A DNA stretch of 64,000 bases from Mactra quadrangularis (Eukaryota; Mollusca; Bivalvia; Venerida; Mactridae). The stretch lies in assembly GCA_025267735.1 (NCBI GenBank), contig CM046303.1, positions 69,889,034 through 69,953,033 of the forward strand, given 5' to 3'. A program made the position numbers and the translations under genes. Under the pieces are notes generated by a model. It saw nothing but the letters and a program-made list of their open reading frames with translations, was not told where the DNA came from and did not search any database. Numbering within the stretch: the stretch's first letter is position 1; every line of letters begins with the position of its first letter. Positions 1-10,566 of the stretch are shown here, piece by piece.

Positions 1-187
1 GTACTCCAATATGTATATCCTGAATAAATGTTAAAACTAAACTAAGGCAAATGAAAAACATTTTGACAGATACAAGTGTAATGGGTTTTCACGACCCTGT
101 TTCTATTTTCACTTTTATTTTTTTATTTAACTTAGATTTGTTTCAACATTTGTTGAGGGTAAAAATATTGCAGTACATTTATAGGCA
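1..187. other. Flank left of the large TIR element; nothing recognised
   Basis: This AT-rich sequence has no convincing coding frame. By position it may belong to the intron or 5' side of the unit 1 gene, since the 190-5819 element appears inserted into it. Confidence 0.4.
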
Positions 188-203
188 TACAGTAAGGCGC
201 GCG

Positions 204-430
204 TAATAGTTGAAATACGATCTTTACCATATACGAAGACAATACGCATACCATTCGTACGTTATACCATTCCAAAATTCGAATACGTACGATACGTATT
301 ACGATCTTTACGCAGGCTATACGTACGATATAGATCTCCATACGTTCTATACCATACGTTCTATACGTTCTATACCATACGTTCGGTTGTTTACTATACC
401 ATTAGTTCGATACGAATGATACGCTATATT
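204..430. repeat. Left subterminal ATACG-rich array
   Basis: Dense short degenerate motifs (ATACGTACGAT, CCATACGTTC, CTATACGTTC) lie next to the left terminal inverted repeat. ATACG is mostly on the plus strand. Confidence 0.75.
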
Positions 431-1080
431 TCTTGCGAATAGTACGACATGTCCTCATTTCTTTATTTTAGTAAAAAATATTGCAATAATAAATGAACAA
501 AAAACAAACGGTCCTCATTCAGCACTTTAATTATCGATATTATTTTAAGGCGGGTCTCAATTAAAAATGTGGGCGGATCAGTCTTAATGGTTATGATTTT
601 GTCCTTCGGATTAAATCATTTTCGAAAAGTAGCCGAAAGTTAGATGTCCGGCGACCTAAACACTTCAACTGACAGTCTTGTCAAATTGCAATCTTTTACT
701 GCACAGAACTAATGAGATATGCCACGGGGGAGCCTATAATGAGAGAATTTACCAACAATTGGCTATATTCAAGCAATGACGTGGTTGTTTGGTGAAGATA
801 TGTTAAAATCGTAACATTTCTTGTGTGAAAACTACTTGCCGGATCGACATGAGTCAATATTCAACTACTCATACGATTATCGTCAACAAGGTAACGTGAT
901 TTTAGTCTGAAAAAATCATTGATAATATGAAGTCCTCTGTTAACAACGTCTGTCTAACATTAAAGTAGTATGTGTACGAATAGTTTTATGTAGCCATGTA
1001 TTTCGTTGCCAGTTATTTCAACCAATATTAAATTTTTTTGTATCAAACTCATTATGTCACTGTTTGTTAATTAATGTAAA
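431..1080. other. Interior of the large element, no feature recognised
   Basis: I see no frame longer than about 60 codons and no recognised motif on either strand. Confidence 0.4.
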
Positions 1081-1082
1081 GG

Positions 1083-1240
1083 GGTAAGTAAATATGCAAC
1101 CTGACCGCGACTCTAACCCAGGACCTCTGTCTTACAGGGTGAGCGCTGTCCTGACTGAGCTTTCCGGCTGCTTACGTATCTTCCCATAATGTGAACATTT
1201 AAGTGCCGTGACATACTCCCCCCCCTGTGAACTGAAAATT
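1083..1240 (-). repeat. tRNA-derived SINE-like copy 1 (family 3)
   Basis: On the minus strand a tRNA-like head can be read, with box-B-like and box-A-like blocks around 1105-1170. It is followed by a body ending in a 'gtgccgtgacata' stretch that is shared with the copy at 1346-1485. It is degenerate and cannot be a functional tRNA. Confidence 0.6.
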
Positions 1241-1345
1241 TGTCTTGAATTTCAGAATTCCAGGCCGTTTAAGGAGCATCTAGGAGCATCTACTTTGTTC
1301 ACATGTTGCAAGCGTTTTTCGACCAAGTAATTGTCACAGTCCACA

Positions 1346-1485
1346 GGGTAAGAGAAATAGGCAGCCTGACCGGGACTCGAACCAAAGACCTTTGGCTCAC
1401 AGGGCTCGTGCTCTCCCGACTGAGATAGCTGGGTGCTTACATATCCCTATAATATAAACAGGTAATTGCCGTGACATAAAATTAA
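1346..1485 (-). repeat. tRNA-derived SINE-like copy 2 (family 3)
   Basis: The minus strand reads TATCTCAGTCGGGAGAGC (box A) and GGTTCGAGTCCCGG (box B), a canonical tRNA-like promoter pair. The body matches the copy 260 bp upstream, including 'ttgccgtgacata'. This is a second copy of the same SINE family in the same orientation. Confidence 0.7.
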
Positions 1486-1890
1486 TAAACTTCCTTTTTA
1501 TTATAATGAATAGAAATTGAATGACAGTTTTTTCAGAAAATTCACCAAGTTTTGCCAGGATTGATACTGTATATATCTGTTTTATACTCATTTATTTTAG
1601 CTTGATTGTGAAACAGGTTCATACAACTTATATTAATCACATTCAAGTATGCTTCCTGGTCCCCAAGTACTGCGCCAGTAGGATGATGTTAATTACTTAA
1701 TGAGACAACTGGGTAGGTTTTGGGCTAGCTACTAGGCCAGCATCATAAATGCTCAGCCATGCCTGTTCCCTGCAAAGTTACATTCAGCTGACAATATGTA
1801 ATGATACCTTTATTTTCAAGTCAAAACTTTAAGAATGTTTATTTATATGATTTTGACTTGCTTGAATGTCATTAAAAATCCATTTTGATT
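1486..1890. other. No feature recognised
   Basis: The sequence is AT-rich with no motif or frame that I can support. It ends in a polypyrimidine stretch and AG that precede the exon-like segment at 1897. Confidence 0.35.
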
Positions 1891-1896
1891 ATTTCA

Positions 1897-2048
1897 GATG
1901 ACAATATACAGATTTTAAAGCTGCTGAAGGTTGTACAAGTGTGTTCATCCCAGCAAGATCTCGAAGTCAATATACTTTTGTTATTCCTGTGTGGCAAACG
2001 AAGAAAGCAGATAGATTTCAAGTTGTTGTTGCACCAAATACTTATTAG
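1897..2048 (+). other. Exon-like open segment of unknown origin
   Basis: The segment follows a good 3' splice-site look-alike (ttgattatttcag, ending at 1897). It is markedly less AT-rich than its surroundings. Two overlapping plus-strand frames are open, one of them reading a protein-like stretch that ends at an in-frame TAG near 2046. A transposable element inserted about 30 bp further on. It could be an exon remnant, a piece of the host element's coding region, or chance. I recognise no family. Confidence 0.2.
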
Positions 2049-2416
2049 CTGGGGACTAATGAACGATTGACTATGAGGGTCCGGTACAACTCGACCCGTG
2101 GACAACTCAACCCCTGGACAACTCACTCCGAAGTTGGGACAACTCAATCCGTATGTTGGGACAACTCAACCTGTGGACAACTCAACCCATATAATATATT
2201 ATGATATGATATGATAATATTTTTGGATATTTATCATAAAAATATGTATTAACAATAAAAAAGTGAAACTAAATATATTTCTAGAAAGAATGGAAAATAT
2301 TTGTGAAAAAAAGTATAGGTAATATATGGTATTTTGAGATTGCGTAAATATTGTGTCAATTGTGTTGTATGAAATTGTATGTCCAATATGTATTCATATA
2401 CTTTTAAGATTGAGTA

Positions 2417-2773
2417 TAGTCCAACAGAATTAACCTAAGCTTTGCCTTTATGCAAGAATATAATAAACTCAGTATTTACAGTCTATTTTTGTCTTGGTTT
2501 GTAAATCACGCTTTATCTGAAGCTTTCGGCAAAATAAATGTATTGAACAATTAATGTAGTTTTCATTAGAATAAATACTTTAAAACTGTGCCATAATATT
2601 GCTCACATACTTGTTTTCCCCAAAACTAGTGTGTTCAAAATTAAAAGTACTATAACATGCCAATTTTAATAAAATTATAAATTGATTTATAGTCAAACTC
2701 ACGATTTAATGTAAGTAAAGTGTGTAATTATTATTATTAGGTAGTCCAAGCTTAGGTTAATTCTGTTGGACTA
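2417..2773. mobile_element. MITE with about 26-bp TIRs and TA flanks, nested
   Basis: The left arm (TAGTCCAACAGAATTAACCT, continuing to 2442) and the right arm (2748-2773) are near-perfect reverse complements. TA flanks both sides (2415-2416 and 2774-2775). It is nested in the 2077-3390 element and non-coding; Tc1/mariner-like by its target. Confidence 0.7.
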
Positions 2774-2864
2774 TACCTGTTTTACCTATTATGTAACATT
2801 ATTTTGTAAATAATCCTCATATTGACTGTAAAAAAATGTGATATGTATGGTGGCATATTTCTGC

Positions 2865-3100
2865 CATCAGATAACCACATAACTAACTTGTTAACTAATA
2901 GGTTAAGTAGTCATGGTAACAAGCTAACCACATAGGTTAATTAATTTTAGTGGTTAACTAGTAACCATAACTAGTTAACCACTTAACTAACTATTTACTT
3001 AAGTGGTTAACTAGTTACCATAACTAGTTAACTGCTTATCTTAAGAGTTTTACTAGTTACCGTTAATAGTTAACAACTTAAGTAACTAGGTATGTGGTGA
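2865..3100. repeat. Palindromic GTTAACTAGTTA-type low-complexity array
   Basis: Repeated short palindromic words (GGTTAACTAGTTA, TTAACCACTTAA, AACTAGTTAACC) alternate in both orientations, so the region can fold on itself at many registers. It lies inside the 8-bp-TSD element. Confidence 0.7.
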
Positions 3101-3532
3101 TATGTTATAAACAAGAATGATATATTATATGTTTATCACAGATTTTCAAGGAAACATAATTATCACAGATCAATAAACAGTAATTTAAATTTAATTTACC
3201 TACTCATAGAATGAGCCATTTTAAAGAATTTAAATTGACAAACTACACGGCCAAATCGGATGAATAACTAGTAATATATCATACGAGTTAAGTTGTCTAC
3301 GGGTCGAGTTGTCCATAGGTTGAGTTGTCCCGGCTTACGGTTTGAGTTATCTTGGGTTGAGTTGTCTTCGGGTTGAGCTGTCCCGGTCCTGACTATGATA
3401 CCTGATTAGGATCAAGACTTCAGAAATATATTTAGTTTATTCATTTTTATTCCATGGATAACCAGAGGAAGGTGTTTGTAAAGTACAATGGGACTATTTT
3501 TACAAATATTTGCGCTATATAATTGACATGTA

Positions 3533-3887
3533 CAGTACCCACCAAAAGTTTAGAGACATGTTAACTTTGTAGGCCTACTGACTAACTTTTGTCAAATATT
3601 ATATAACTGTTTGTTGTTAGATACTAGCAAGTTTTGCTTATTTTGTTTTATAGTTCTTATCATGGTTGATACTGCTGAAGTAGATAAAAAAATATTATTA
3701 TATACATATATTTGAAAAGAATTACAAATTTAATGATCATAATTTTGGAAGCCTTGGAATATCAGATGCTGAACCTATTTGTTGTGATGATGACATGTGC
3801 CTTCATTTTATTATAAATAATCTTTGATGTACTTAAAGCATTCAAGTTTAAAAAAAGACTTTTTCTCTAAACTTTTGGTGGGCACTG
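3533..3887. mobile_element. Tc1-type MITE, 355 bp
   Basis: The left end CAGTACCCACCAAAAGTTTA and the right end (reverse complement CAGTGCCCACCAAAAGTTTA) match over about 24 bp with one difference. Both are flanked by TA (3531-3532 and 3888-3889). Starting with CAGT and a TA target are hallmarks of Tc1 elements. There is no coding frame. Confidence 0.85.
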
Positions 3888-3889
3888 TA

Positions 3890-4794
3890 TTTGTATTAGA
3901 AAGTTTTTGAGACAATAATTCAAACTATTAAACATAATACAATGACAAAATCTAAAGTATTATACTCCATAATTTTATTCTGGCATGAATCATACCTATC
4001 AATATGAATATGTAGCTGATATAGAAATGAAAACTACTATATTTTCAGTTTTTTGTTTAACATTAAAAGATTGGATTCTATAAATGTTTTTCTTTTTTTT
4101 AGTCTTCAATTCCTACTTAAATACATATGAACATGTTATCGTTATATATCTTATATGCTAAACAACGCATTGTCAAGTAGAACCAAGAAAAGTTGCATCA
4201 TGCTACTAAAATGACTTACAGTCAAGAAATACGTACACATGGACAGATTCAATTTGGAAATTCCAGTGGGCTCTGGACCCCCATGCCCCCTGCTAGATCT
4301 GCCTTTGAGGCAAATTTATCTTAGTGAACAAATCTGTGTAGCAGTGGTTAAATATTTCATTTGTACCCCCTTGCTAGCTAGCTTTAAAGCAACACTGTTG
4401 AGTGTCCACTGAGGATTCGAGTGGTTGAGGATTCAGATTTCAGTCCTGACCATGGAGATTTACAGGGTTACATTTGGCGCCCAATGTAAATAACCCTCAA
4501 GGGATTGTGTGCTCGCATCCTAAGATTGTCCAACAGACATTCAAGCTCCTATATTTTGTGTTAAGGAGAGGTTTTTGTAGCAGAGGTAAAGAACAGCACT
4601 TATGCTCCGAGCCACTTTATGTGGGTATGAATCTCAGTTAAGGCCATAGATTTTTATAGGGTTACTTATAGGACGAGTCCAGTGAGTGGATATCGCAAAT
4701 GTCTGAAGAAGACAGTGTTTTAGGAAACCAAATCCTTGCCTAGTGTGTTTATTTCCAGACTTAAACAACTTGTGAACTAAGCTATCTAATACCA
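3890..4794. other. Interior of the large element, no feature recognised
   Basis: The sequence is AT-rich with a slightly GC-richer block around 4255-4560 that may be an unrecognised repeat. I see no supportable frame. Confidence 0.35.
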
Positions 4795-4822
4795 AGGACC
4801 CTATATTGTAATATAGGGTCCT
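4795..4822. repeat. Short perfect hairpin
   Basis: Two 13-bp arms (AGGACCCTATATT and its complement) are separated by GT. Direct repeats of 'ctaatacca' lie on both sides. Confidence 0.6.
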
Positions 4823-4886
4823 AGCTAATACCAGGCACACAACATCCATATTATTAGTTTTCACGTAAAGTATATCATAGTACATA

Positions 4887-5202
4887 GCCGCCTGGCTAGT
4901 TTAGTTGGTAAGATGCAAGTCTACTGATCGAGTGATCGTGGGTTCAATTCCTGTGCGTCGCATACTTTTGTGGATCTTGATTATGAAATTATTTCTACTG
5001 CCACTTTTCCTCCTACCAATGATTATTAATCATGTAGGACGGTTGTCAGTCACCGATAAAAGTATGTGCTAAGACTGCTAAGTAGTTGGTTAACAGGTAA
5101 CCAAGAGATTAAGACTTTTCAGGATAAGTGAGTAGGTTGACTGACCATCGTTATATGACCTATACAATGTGTTGCTATGGCGTTAAATTCAACAAACAAA
5201 CA
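4887..5202 (+). repeat. tRNA-derived SINE, family 1, full length
   Basis: A tRNA-like head (GCCGCCTGGCTAG... with box B GGGTTCAATTCC) is followed by the conserved body. The 3' end reads 'ggcgttaaattcaacaaacaaaca', an (AAC/AAAC)n tail. A 13-bp target duplication with one mismatch (4873-4885 and 5203-5215) flanks it. It resembles molluscan V-SINE/RUDI-type elements; that name is from memory and unverified. Confidence 0.85.
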
Positions 5203-5584
5203 TATCATTGTACATGTACATCGACAGCTGTAGGTTACTTATTTTTTATTGAATAGTATGTCTATGCATGATGTAAGATTACAGACACCACTTGTATGTA
5301 AAAATGTAAGTCCATATATTAATAACACCAGTTGAAACTGAAAGCTTATAAGCTATTTAGGCCAATTTTCTTTTAATTAGATATCAGAAATTGCGATTCC
5401 TTTCCGATAAAAAAGAATGATATTCTGCTTCGACGCTGACAAAAAGCGATTTTCATGATGAACAAGTTTTATGGTGTCCGTATTTTCCATTTGATTGTGA
5501 AAAACACTCGCCGGCAAATGATAAATAATGTGTCGGGAAAATACCCCCGTTAAATTTTAATAATTCAACATTTCGTGTGTAAAT

Positions 5585-5790
5585 ATTCGTCTTACGTGCG
5601 ATGCGATACTAAGAATACGCTCATACCATTCATACGATGTTTACCATACGATTTATACCATGTATGAATACGATCATACGATACGATACGATGCGATATA
5701 CGAATGATACGCACATACGGCTTATACGCTGTGATGCGTACGCACGTTATACTTACCATATACTTACGAAATACGTACGAAATACTAAAA
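5585..5790. repeat. Right subterminal ATACG-rich array
   Basis: The array contains CATACGATACGATACGATG and related motifs, the same vocabulary as 204-430. ATACG is again mainly on the plus strand, so the arrays are in direct orientation although the terminal repeats are inverted. Confidence 0.75.
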
Positions 5791-5821
5791 AAAAATCTAG
5801 TTATTCGCGCGCCTTACTGTA

Positions 5822-6289
5822 TGTACTATAAGGTTCTGTAAAGGATTTAATGTTAAATTTTGTTGTAAAATTTAGTATTTTTATTTATGCAACATCAATT
5901 TTGCAAATATATTTTTGTTTTATATTTTTGTCGTAAGTAATGATCAGCATCACTTTGTATGTTTCATAAGAAACATTTTAATAATATAAAACAGTTCTGC
6001 TGGTGGAAGTATGACAGAACTAGAGCTATTTCGCTCGTATTATATATTTGCCAACCAAGACTTTACATGAACCTTAATCTTTTGAAGGTCCAATGAAGTG
6101 CGCAGTAGCAATATACACCACTCAAGAATATAGGCGTTTGCTTTTGACTGAATGTTAGACTGGCTATGATTAAATGTGTGAAACACTAATAAATGATATT
6201 ATCAGACGATTATTACACGGGATGACACCCTTCATTTAACAGATTTACAGCGTCTGTACTCGTACACTATGTCATGACTGAAAATTTTA
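5822..6289. other. No feature recognised
   Basis: I see no motif or coding frame. By synteny it may be intron of the unit 1 gene. Confidence 0.3.
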
Positions 6290-6590
6290 ATTGACCAGAG
6301 CCAATCCCCTACTTTAGAAGACTTTCCGAACACTTCAGAAGCATTTATAAAAATACCGTTACCGATAACTCCTTTGACAATCTACAATATATCGGCGAAA
6401 GTAACGATCAATTAAATTGCCTAATTACAGAAGGAGAAATTTTTCGTGTTCTTGATACTGGTATCATTCCAATCACATGGCTTACTGGAATAATTGTATC
6501 GATTTACAAGAACCGGGGTAATACAGCTGATACACTCAGTTACAGACCGATCACGATATTAAGTTGCTTGGGGAAGCTGTTCACGTAATG
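6290..6590 (+). pseudogene. Non-LTR retrotransposon reverse-transcriptase fragment
   Basis: One plus-strand frame reads a reverse transcriptase stretch: an 'ITWLTGIIVSIYKNRG' block, then 'SYRPITILSCLGKLF'. The SYRPIT-LS-GK-F pattern is the RT-1 region of LINE elements. The match is about 50 codons and ends in stop codons right after the motif, so this is a small dead fragment. The clade cannot be told from so little. Confidence 0.7.
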
Positions 6591-7600
6591 ATTAATATTT
6601 TTAATATTTAAGCTTACCGTTATTGCTTGTTTAAATTTAAAATTAGTCTAGGGTACTACTAGCGTCACGTGATTCATTTGAAGGCAGTGGTTAAAGTAGC
6701 AACTCGTGACGTAACCGCTGTGAGGGGTTTGCCTCTTGGGCATTTAGAGTTAAAACATTAATTAATAATTTTGGATTTAGTTTTATTTTTGAAAATTTTG
6801 ACTTATCACTGCACACTACAATATTCCAACACCATTGCCGCGATGATACGAGCGGAGAGATAGACGTTGGTGACAGTGGCATAACTTAAGAACTATTCCG
6901 TGGTACGGTTTACGCCAAACAAGTAGATTTCACATTATTTGTCGACTTATTTGGTGTATACGGTTACATTTTAACTACACGTGACGTAGATACTGCCGTG
7001 ATTATCTCTAACGCGAATGACGTTGGCGTATATATACAGAATATGTACAATGTAGTTATTATTGCCGGGTTACACGCGTTCTATCAGCAAACGTTTCTGT
7101 ATATCTAAAGACTTTTCTCGGCAGTATATGTTCATGTATGAAACTATTTACATGTGTTTTTTACGTAAGTTTTAATTTGCTTTTACACGAAATTTACAAT
7201 ACAAAAAGAGTATTTATCAAAGCAGAAAATTTGTCTACTTCCGATTTAAAGTTGTGGATATTTTTAGCCCCAACGGAAAATTCCGATTTCTTTCGTTGAG
7301 TTCCGTAATTTTTCGGGGTCTTTACTTTCGGTTTTTAATCGCGATTTTTGAACTAGAATTAATATAAATTCAGGAGAAAACACTTGTGGTTTTTGTGACT
7401 TGGGTGCGCTTTGTATTATAAGCAAAAGCGTGATACAAAACAATTATCAGCGTTCAGTTTAGTAATTGGGCTTTTATTTTATACTGCTCCCTTGACAATA
7501 TAGTCCATTTTTCCAACTGTCAAAGTTTGAATAATTTCGCGGTGGATGATTACACACTATCTCAATATTACGAGTGTTAGACAAAGAGCACGAAGTCACC
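6591..7600. other. No feature recognised
   Basis: This mixed-composition stretch lies between the LINE fragment and the exon 2 copy of unit 1. I see no conserved match to the introns of units 2 and 3 apart from a weakly similar last part before 7689. It may be inserted or strongly diverged intron. Confidence 0.35.
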
Positions 7601-7688
7601 GTCAAATTATTTATGTTTTTGACAGTTGAGAAAAAACAAACTATAACACTAAAACTGTTTATAATTGTTGTTGTTTTTTTATATTCAG

Positions 7689-7936
7689 AGTCACCGGTCC
7701 AGGCAATCTTTGTTGAAGATGTTTCCCTGACATATTGTGGCAACGGTGGCGTTAAGTGCAAAAAGATTGATAGAGAAAAAACAGCAAAAGGGAGAATGGA
7801 TGTGTATCTTTATGTGAGAAATGAGATATTGAAGGACGAAACACCGGTTATTGGCTCAGCACCTATGTTTGTCAGCAAATCTACCATACTTGAAATAGTT
7901 TTAGTTATGTCTGTAATTGCTTATATGATACAATGA
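7689..7936 (+). CDS. Orphan exon 2 of the tandem secreted-protein family (unit 1)
   Basis: This is homologous to the last exon of the genes at 26243 and 47682. A 3' splice site (polypyrimidine tract, then AG at 7687-7688) precedes the same in-frame start 'AG TCA CCG GTC'. The exon then runs openly to TGA at 7934-7936. It keeps the block 'FVEDVSLTYC', a second cysteine seven or eight residues on, a 'PVIGSAPMF' motif and a hydrophobic C-terminal segment. The middle and the last few residues are clearly more diverged than between the other two copies. No exon 1 is present in the 7.7 kb upstream within the window. The frame continues upstream through the splice site as far as 7574, but that part has no counterpart in the other copies. 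It may be functional if exon 1 lies further left, otherwise a relic. Confidence 0.6.
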
Positions 7937-7972
7937 AGCAACCACTTTATAATGATAATGTATACTTATTCT

Positions 7973-7978
7973 AATAAA
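7973..7978 (+). promoter_or_regulatory. Candidate polyadenylation signal AATAAA
   Basis: AATAAA lies 36 bp after the stop of the unit 1 exon 2. The aligned place in unit 2 reads AATCAC, so the signal is not shared. Confidence 0.4.
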
Positions 7979-8206
7979 CTATAATCAGAAGACTAATGTA
8001 TGACAAGTATGATTTTTATTATTTTATAGATAATTTCAGAATGTTTTAGTTTATAGATAATTTTAGTATGTTTTAATTAAACAGAATGTGTTGTTGTTTT
8101 TTGTGTAGTGTATATTGTTTGCTTGTACAATTGTTTAATGTTCAGAGATATATTTACATTAACTTTTAAAAACAACATTACATGTACAGTGTTATGCTAT
8201 CAAGTA

Positions 8207-8362
8207 GCCGCCCGGCTAGCTCGGTGGTACGCATGTCTACTGATCGAGGGTCGTTGGTTCGATTCACGGGCGGGGCATACTTTCGTGGAGCTTGTTCATG
8301 AAATTATTTCTACGGCCATTCTCCCTCCTCCCAATGGTTTATTAATTATGTAGAGTGTTAAG
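8207..8362 (+). repeat. SINE family 1, 3'-truncated
   Basis: The head GCCGCCCGGCTAGCTCGG and box B GGTTCGATTC are clear. The body is similar to the copy at 4887 up to the 'ctccctcctcccaatggttt' stretch, then stops. Confidence 0.8.
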
Positions 8363-9222
8363 AACTATGTTAAAGTTAAAATTACAGAAAGTTACTTTTA
8401 AGTACCGACCCCCAAAAAGTTGGTTAAGGTAAATGCAGTGCTAAAAATATCATAATGTTTAATCATCCCTCTTACCTGAAATCTTTTGGACCAGGCAATA
8501 TTATCGAAGGTACTTCACATCACCTGTGAATACAGAAATAAATACGTTATTTTCTGTGCAAGTTTCCTTTTATTCTAGCGAATAATTTCAGAATACTTAT
8601 ACAAATATTGAATGCACTAATATTACTCTAGATGCACTGAGGCTTACATTTTCTATATCTGTGACTGAATTTACATATTAACAAACAAACAAGTGGACTC
8701 TGTAATCAAAATTTGGGCGTCCATTTTGTGTGTAATAAAAACTTATTCATTACACATCTTTGCGGAAGTCAGGGGTTAATCACAAAAACATGTGTTCATA
8801 CGCGAACTGAACTTCTATCTAAAGATTGCAAGATTTCGATGAAATGTCTTAAAAATGGTTTATTTTTTATGAAGTTATTATTTTAGATGTCTGGTGGCTC
8901 GGTATGCCCTCATGCATTTTCTTCGAGAGCTTCTAATCTTCGTTGGAGTAATTGTTCTTTGAAGTTTGTGGAACAAATTGTATTCTTTAAATGTATTGTT
9001 GTTTATAATGTATTGTTGACAACAAATCATGTGACCAAAATTTGAGGGCTTCACCATTTGTCGTTGACTCAAGTCAGATCGTATTGTAGCAAAGATTTTC
9101 AAGTCTCGAGAGCGTCTTTGAAATTTTCCCATCGTAAACGTAAGTTCAACGTAAGTAACTAAATTACGGAAATTTCGCTATCTTACGTAAGATTCTTTAA
9201 AAACGGTCACAATTCTTTATCA

Positions 9223-9541
9223 GCCCTGCGTTCTGTAAGCATTTAACGTTAGCCAATCACCGTTACCGTTATAAACGGTTAATTGAACGATCCGTTGAAG
9301 TGAGAACGTTTAAAAATGGCGAACAAGAGAGATTAGAAGAATTCGAAGAGGAGGACTTGCTTTTTGTAAATGTAAAATCAACAGGAAATGTACTGGAACT
9401 ATTTTGTTTCAGGCTGTTTTATACTCGCGTACTATATACTAAAACCAATAGCTGCTTGCCGTAAACGTTTTCCGCTAAGAGGCCGTTCAATAATGACTGT
9501 TAGCGAACGTTACGAAACGCTCGCGGTAACTGAACGCCCTA
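9223..9541. mobile_element. Putative small TIR element (GCGTTCAGTTACCG family)
   Basis: The left end (TGCGTTCTGTAAGCATTTAA) and the reverse complement of the right end (GGGCGTTCAGTTACCGCGAG) are loosely similar. AACGTT-rich words repeat inside. The right-end motif (tagcgaacgttacg...gttcg...gtaactgaac) recurs around 38235-38450, which supports a repeat family. The exact limits and target duplication are unclear. Confidence 0.4.
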
Positions 9542-9990
9542 CAGTGACAAGTTAAAATTTGTAATTTCATTAACTTGTACAATGTGGTAAGATTAAATTC
9601 TCCTATGGTCTAACATCAATATATTTGTAAACCATGAAAATTGGAAACACAATTTAACACATTTCCTTGATTACATCATATCAATCATTTGGCATGCCAT
9701 TGGATTAGATCTATGAATTATAAAACAACATTTTGATGTAAAATTGTCAATAAAAATGTTTAAAGAAAGTGAGTTATTATGAAAATAGCAAAATGGTAAT
9801 TATCCTTACAAAGTAATTAGTTAAATAATTTAAAATTACGACATCGTAAAATATTAAAAATACAATGTTCAATTAGGGACACATTTTCTGAAAAAAAAAG
9901 TCTGTGGTCGAAAACACAATTTTACATTATTGATTATAACTAATTTAAGTGTGTACCTTACACTACCTGTATCCACTTTTGGACACCATA

Positions 9991-10278
9991 CCATGTTTGT
10001 ACTACTTCTTTTGTGTAAAGTTGTATTTTGGACATGATGGAAATTAAGAATTTTAGTTTACAGAGATATTTAATCATACTGATTTCAGACAATGTATAAA
10101 TTAATTTGTATTTTCAACTCTTAGTGCATCTGTACCATGTTTGTACTACTTCTTTTCTGTAAAGTTGTATTTTGGTCATGTTGGAAATTATGAATTTTAG
10201 TTAACAGTGATATTTTATCATACTGATTTCAGACAATGTATAAATTAATATGTATTTTTATCTCTTAGTGCATCTGTT
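9991..10278. repeat. Tandem duplication, two 144-bp copies
   Basis: A unit starting 'ccatgtttgtactacttctt' at 9991 is repeated from 10135 with only scattered differences. Both end in 'ctcttagtgcatctgt'. Confidence 0.85.
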
Positions 10279-10566
10279 CGGGGGTGTACACAATCTGATT
10301 GGAAGATTTTATTTTAACTGTTTTCACTGTACTTCATGTAAACTTGCACAAAACTCACTTTTTTCATAACAAATTAATATCAATAAACCACTTTTTTCAT
10401 ATTGTTCTATTGAATTTACTTATTTATTCCAATAGGATTAAAACGAAAACTGAAATTTATGAAAATTATTTGTTAATTTTTATTATTGCAACCACACCTA
10501 TTTTAAAGCCATGTAGGGCATTCGTAAATAACATAGTACTTAAACCTAACAAAAAATACTTTCAAA

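Larger units (their letters stand above)
2077..3390. mobile_element. TIR element with 8-bp target duplication and repeated GGTTGAGTTGTC motifs
   Basis: The ends are imperfect inverted repeats: GGGTCCGGTACAACTCGACC on the left, and on the right the reverse complement of AGGACCGGGACAGCTCAACC. The 8-bp direct repeat GACTATGA flanks it exactly (2069-2076 and 3391-3398). Both ends carry several copies of a motif close to GACAACTCAACCC or its complement. No transposase is seen. An 8-bp duplication fits hAT, Merlin or Zisupton-type elements. A short relative lies at 38265-38397. Confidence 0.75.
190..5819. mobile_element. Large TA-flanked element with 14-bp terminal inverted repeats
   Basis: The left end reads CAGTAAGGCGCGCG (190-203) and the right end is its exact reverse complement (5806-5819). 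Each is flanked by the dinucleotide TA (188-189 and 5820-5821), as expected for Tc1/mariner-type target duplication. Just inside both ends lie arrays of ATACG-type motifs. I see no transposase frame, so this would be a non-autonomous or foldback-like element. It has itself been invaded by SINEs, an 8-bp-TSD element with a MITE inside it, and a Tc1-type MITE. The short perfect ends plus TA make chance unlikely, but the two ends could belong to two separate elements. Confidence 0.6.
8204..10566. other. About 2.36-kb unit 1-specific insertion or rearranged block
   Basis: In unit 2 the sequence runs directly from 'cggtgttatactttcg' to 'aagtgatccgatgaacagc' (about 26790-26816). In unit 1 the same two flanks are separated by this block. 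It begins with a SINE head and ends in 'actttcaaaaagtgatc'. The contents are a 3'-truncated SINE, a TIR-like element and a tandem duplication, with no good coding frame. Confidence 0.6.

Noticed and set aside
4887..5000. True tRNA genes at SINE heads (also 8207, 18426, 37051)
   Set aside because: The heads lack an intact cloverleaf 3' half and are fused to a repeated body, so they are SINEs.
5637..5831. 64-codon frame in the ATACG array and its partner at 210-419
   Set aside because: Low-complexity repeats produce open frames by composition alone.
8878..9132. 84-codon minus-strand frame with many basic residues
   Set aside because: No family recognised, single copy, and next to a TIR-like repeat. 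Too weak to call a gene.
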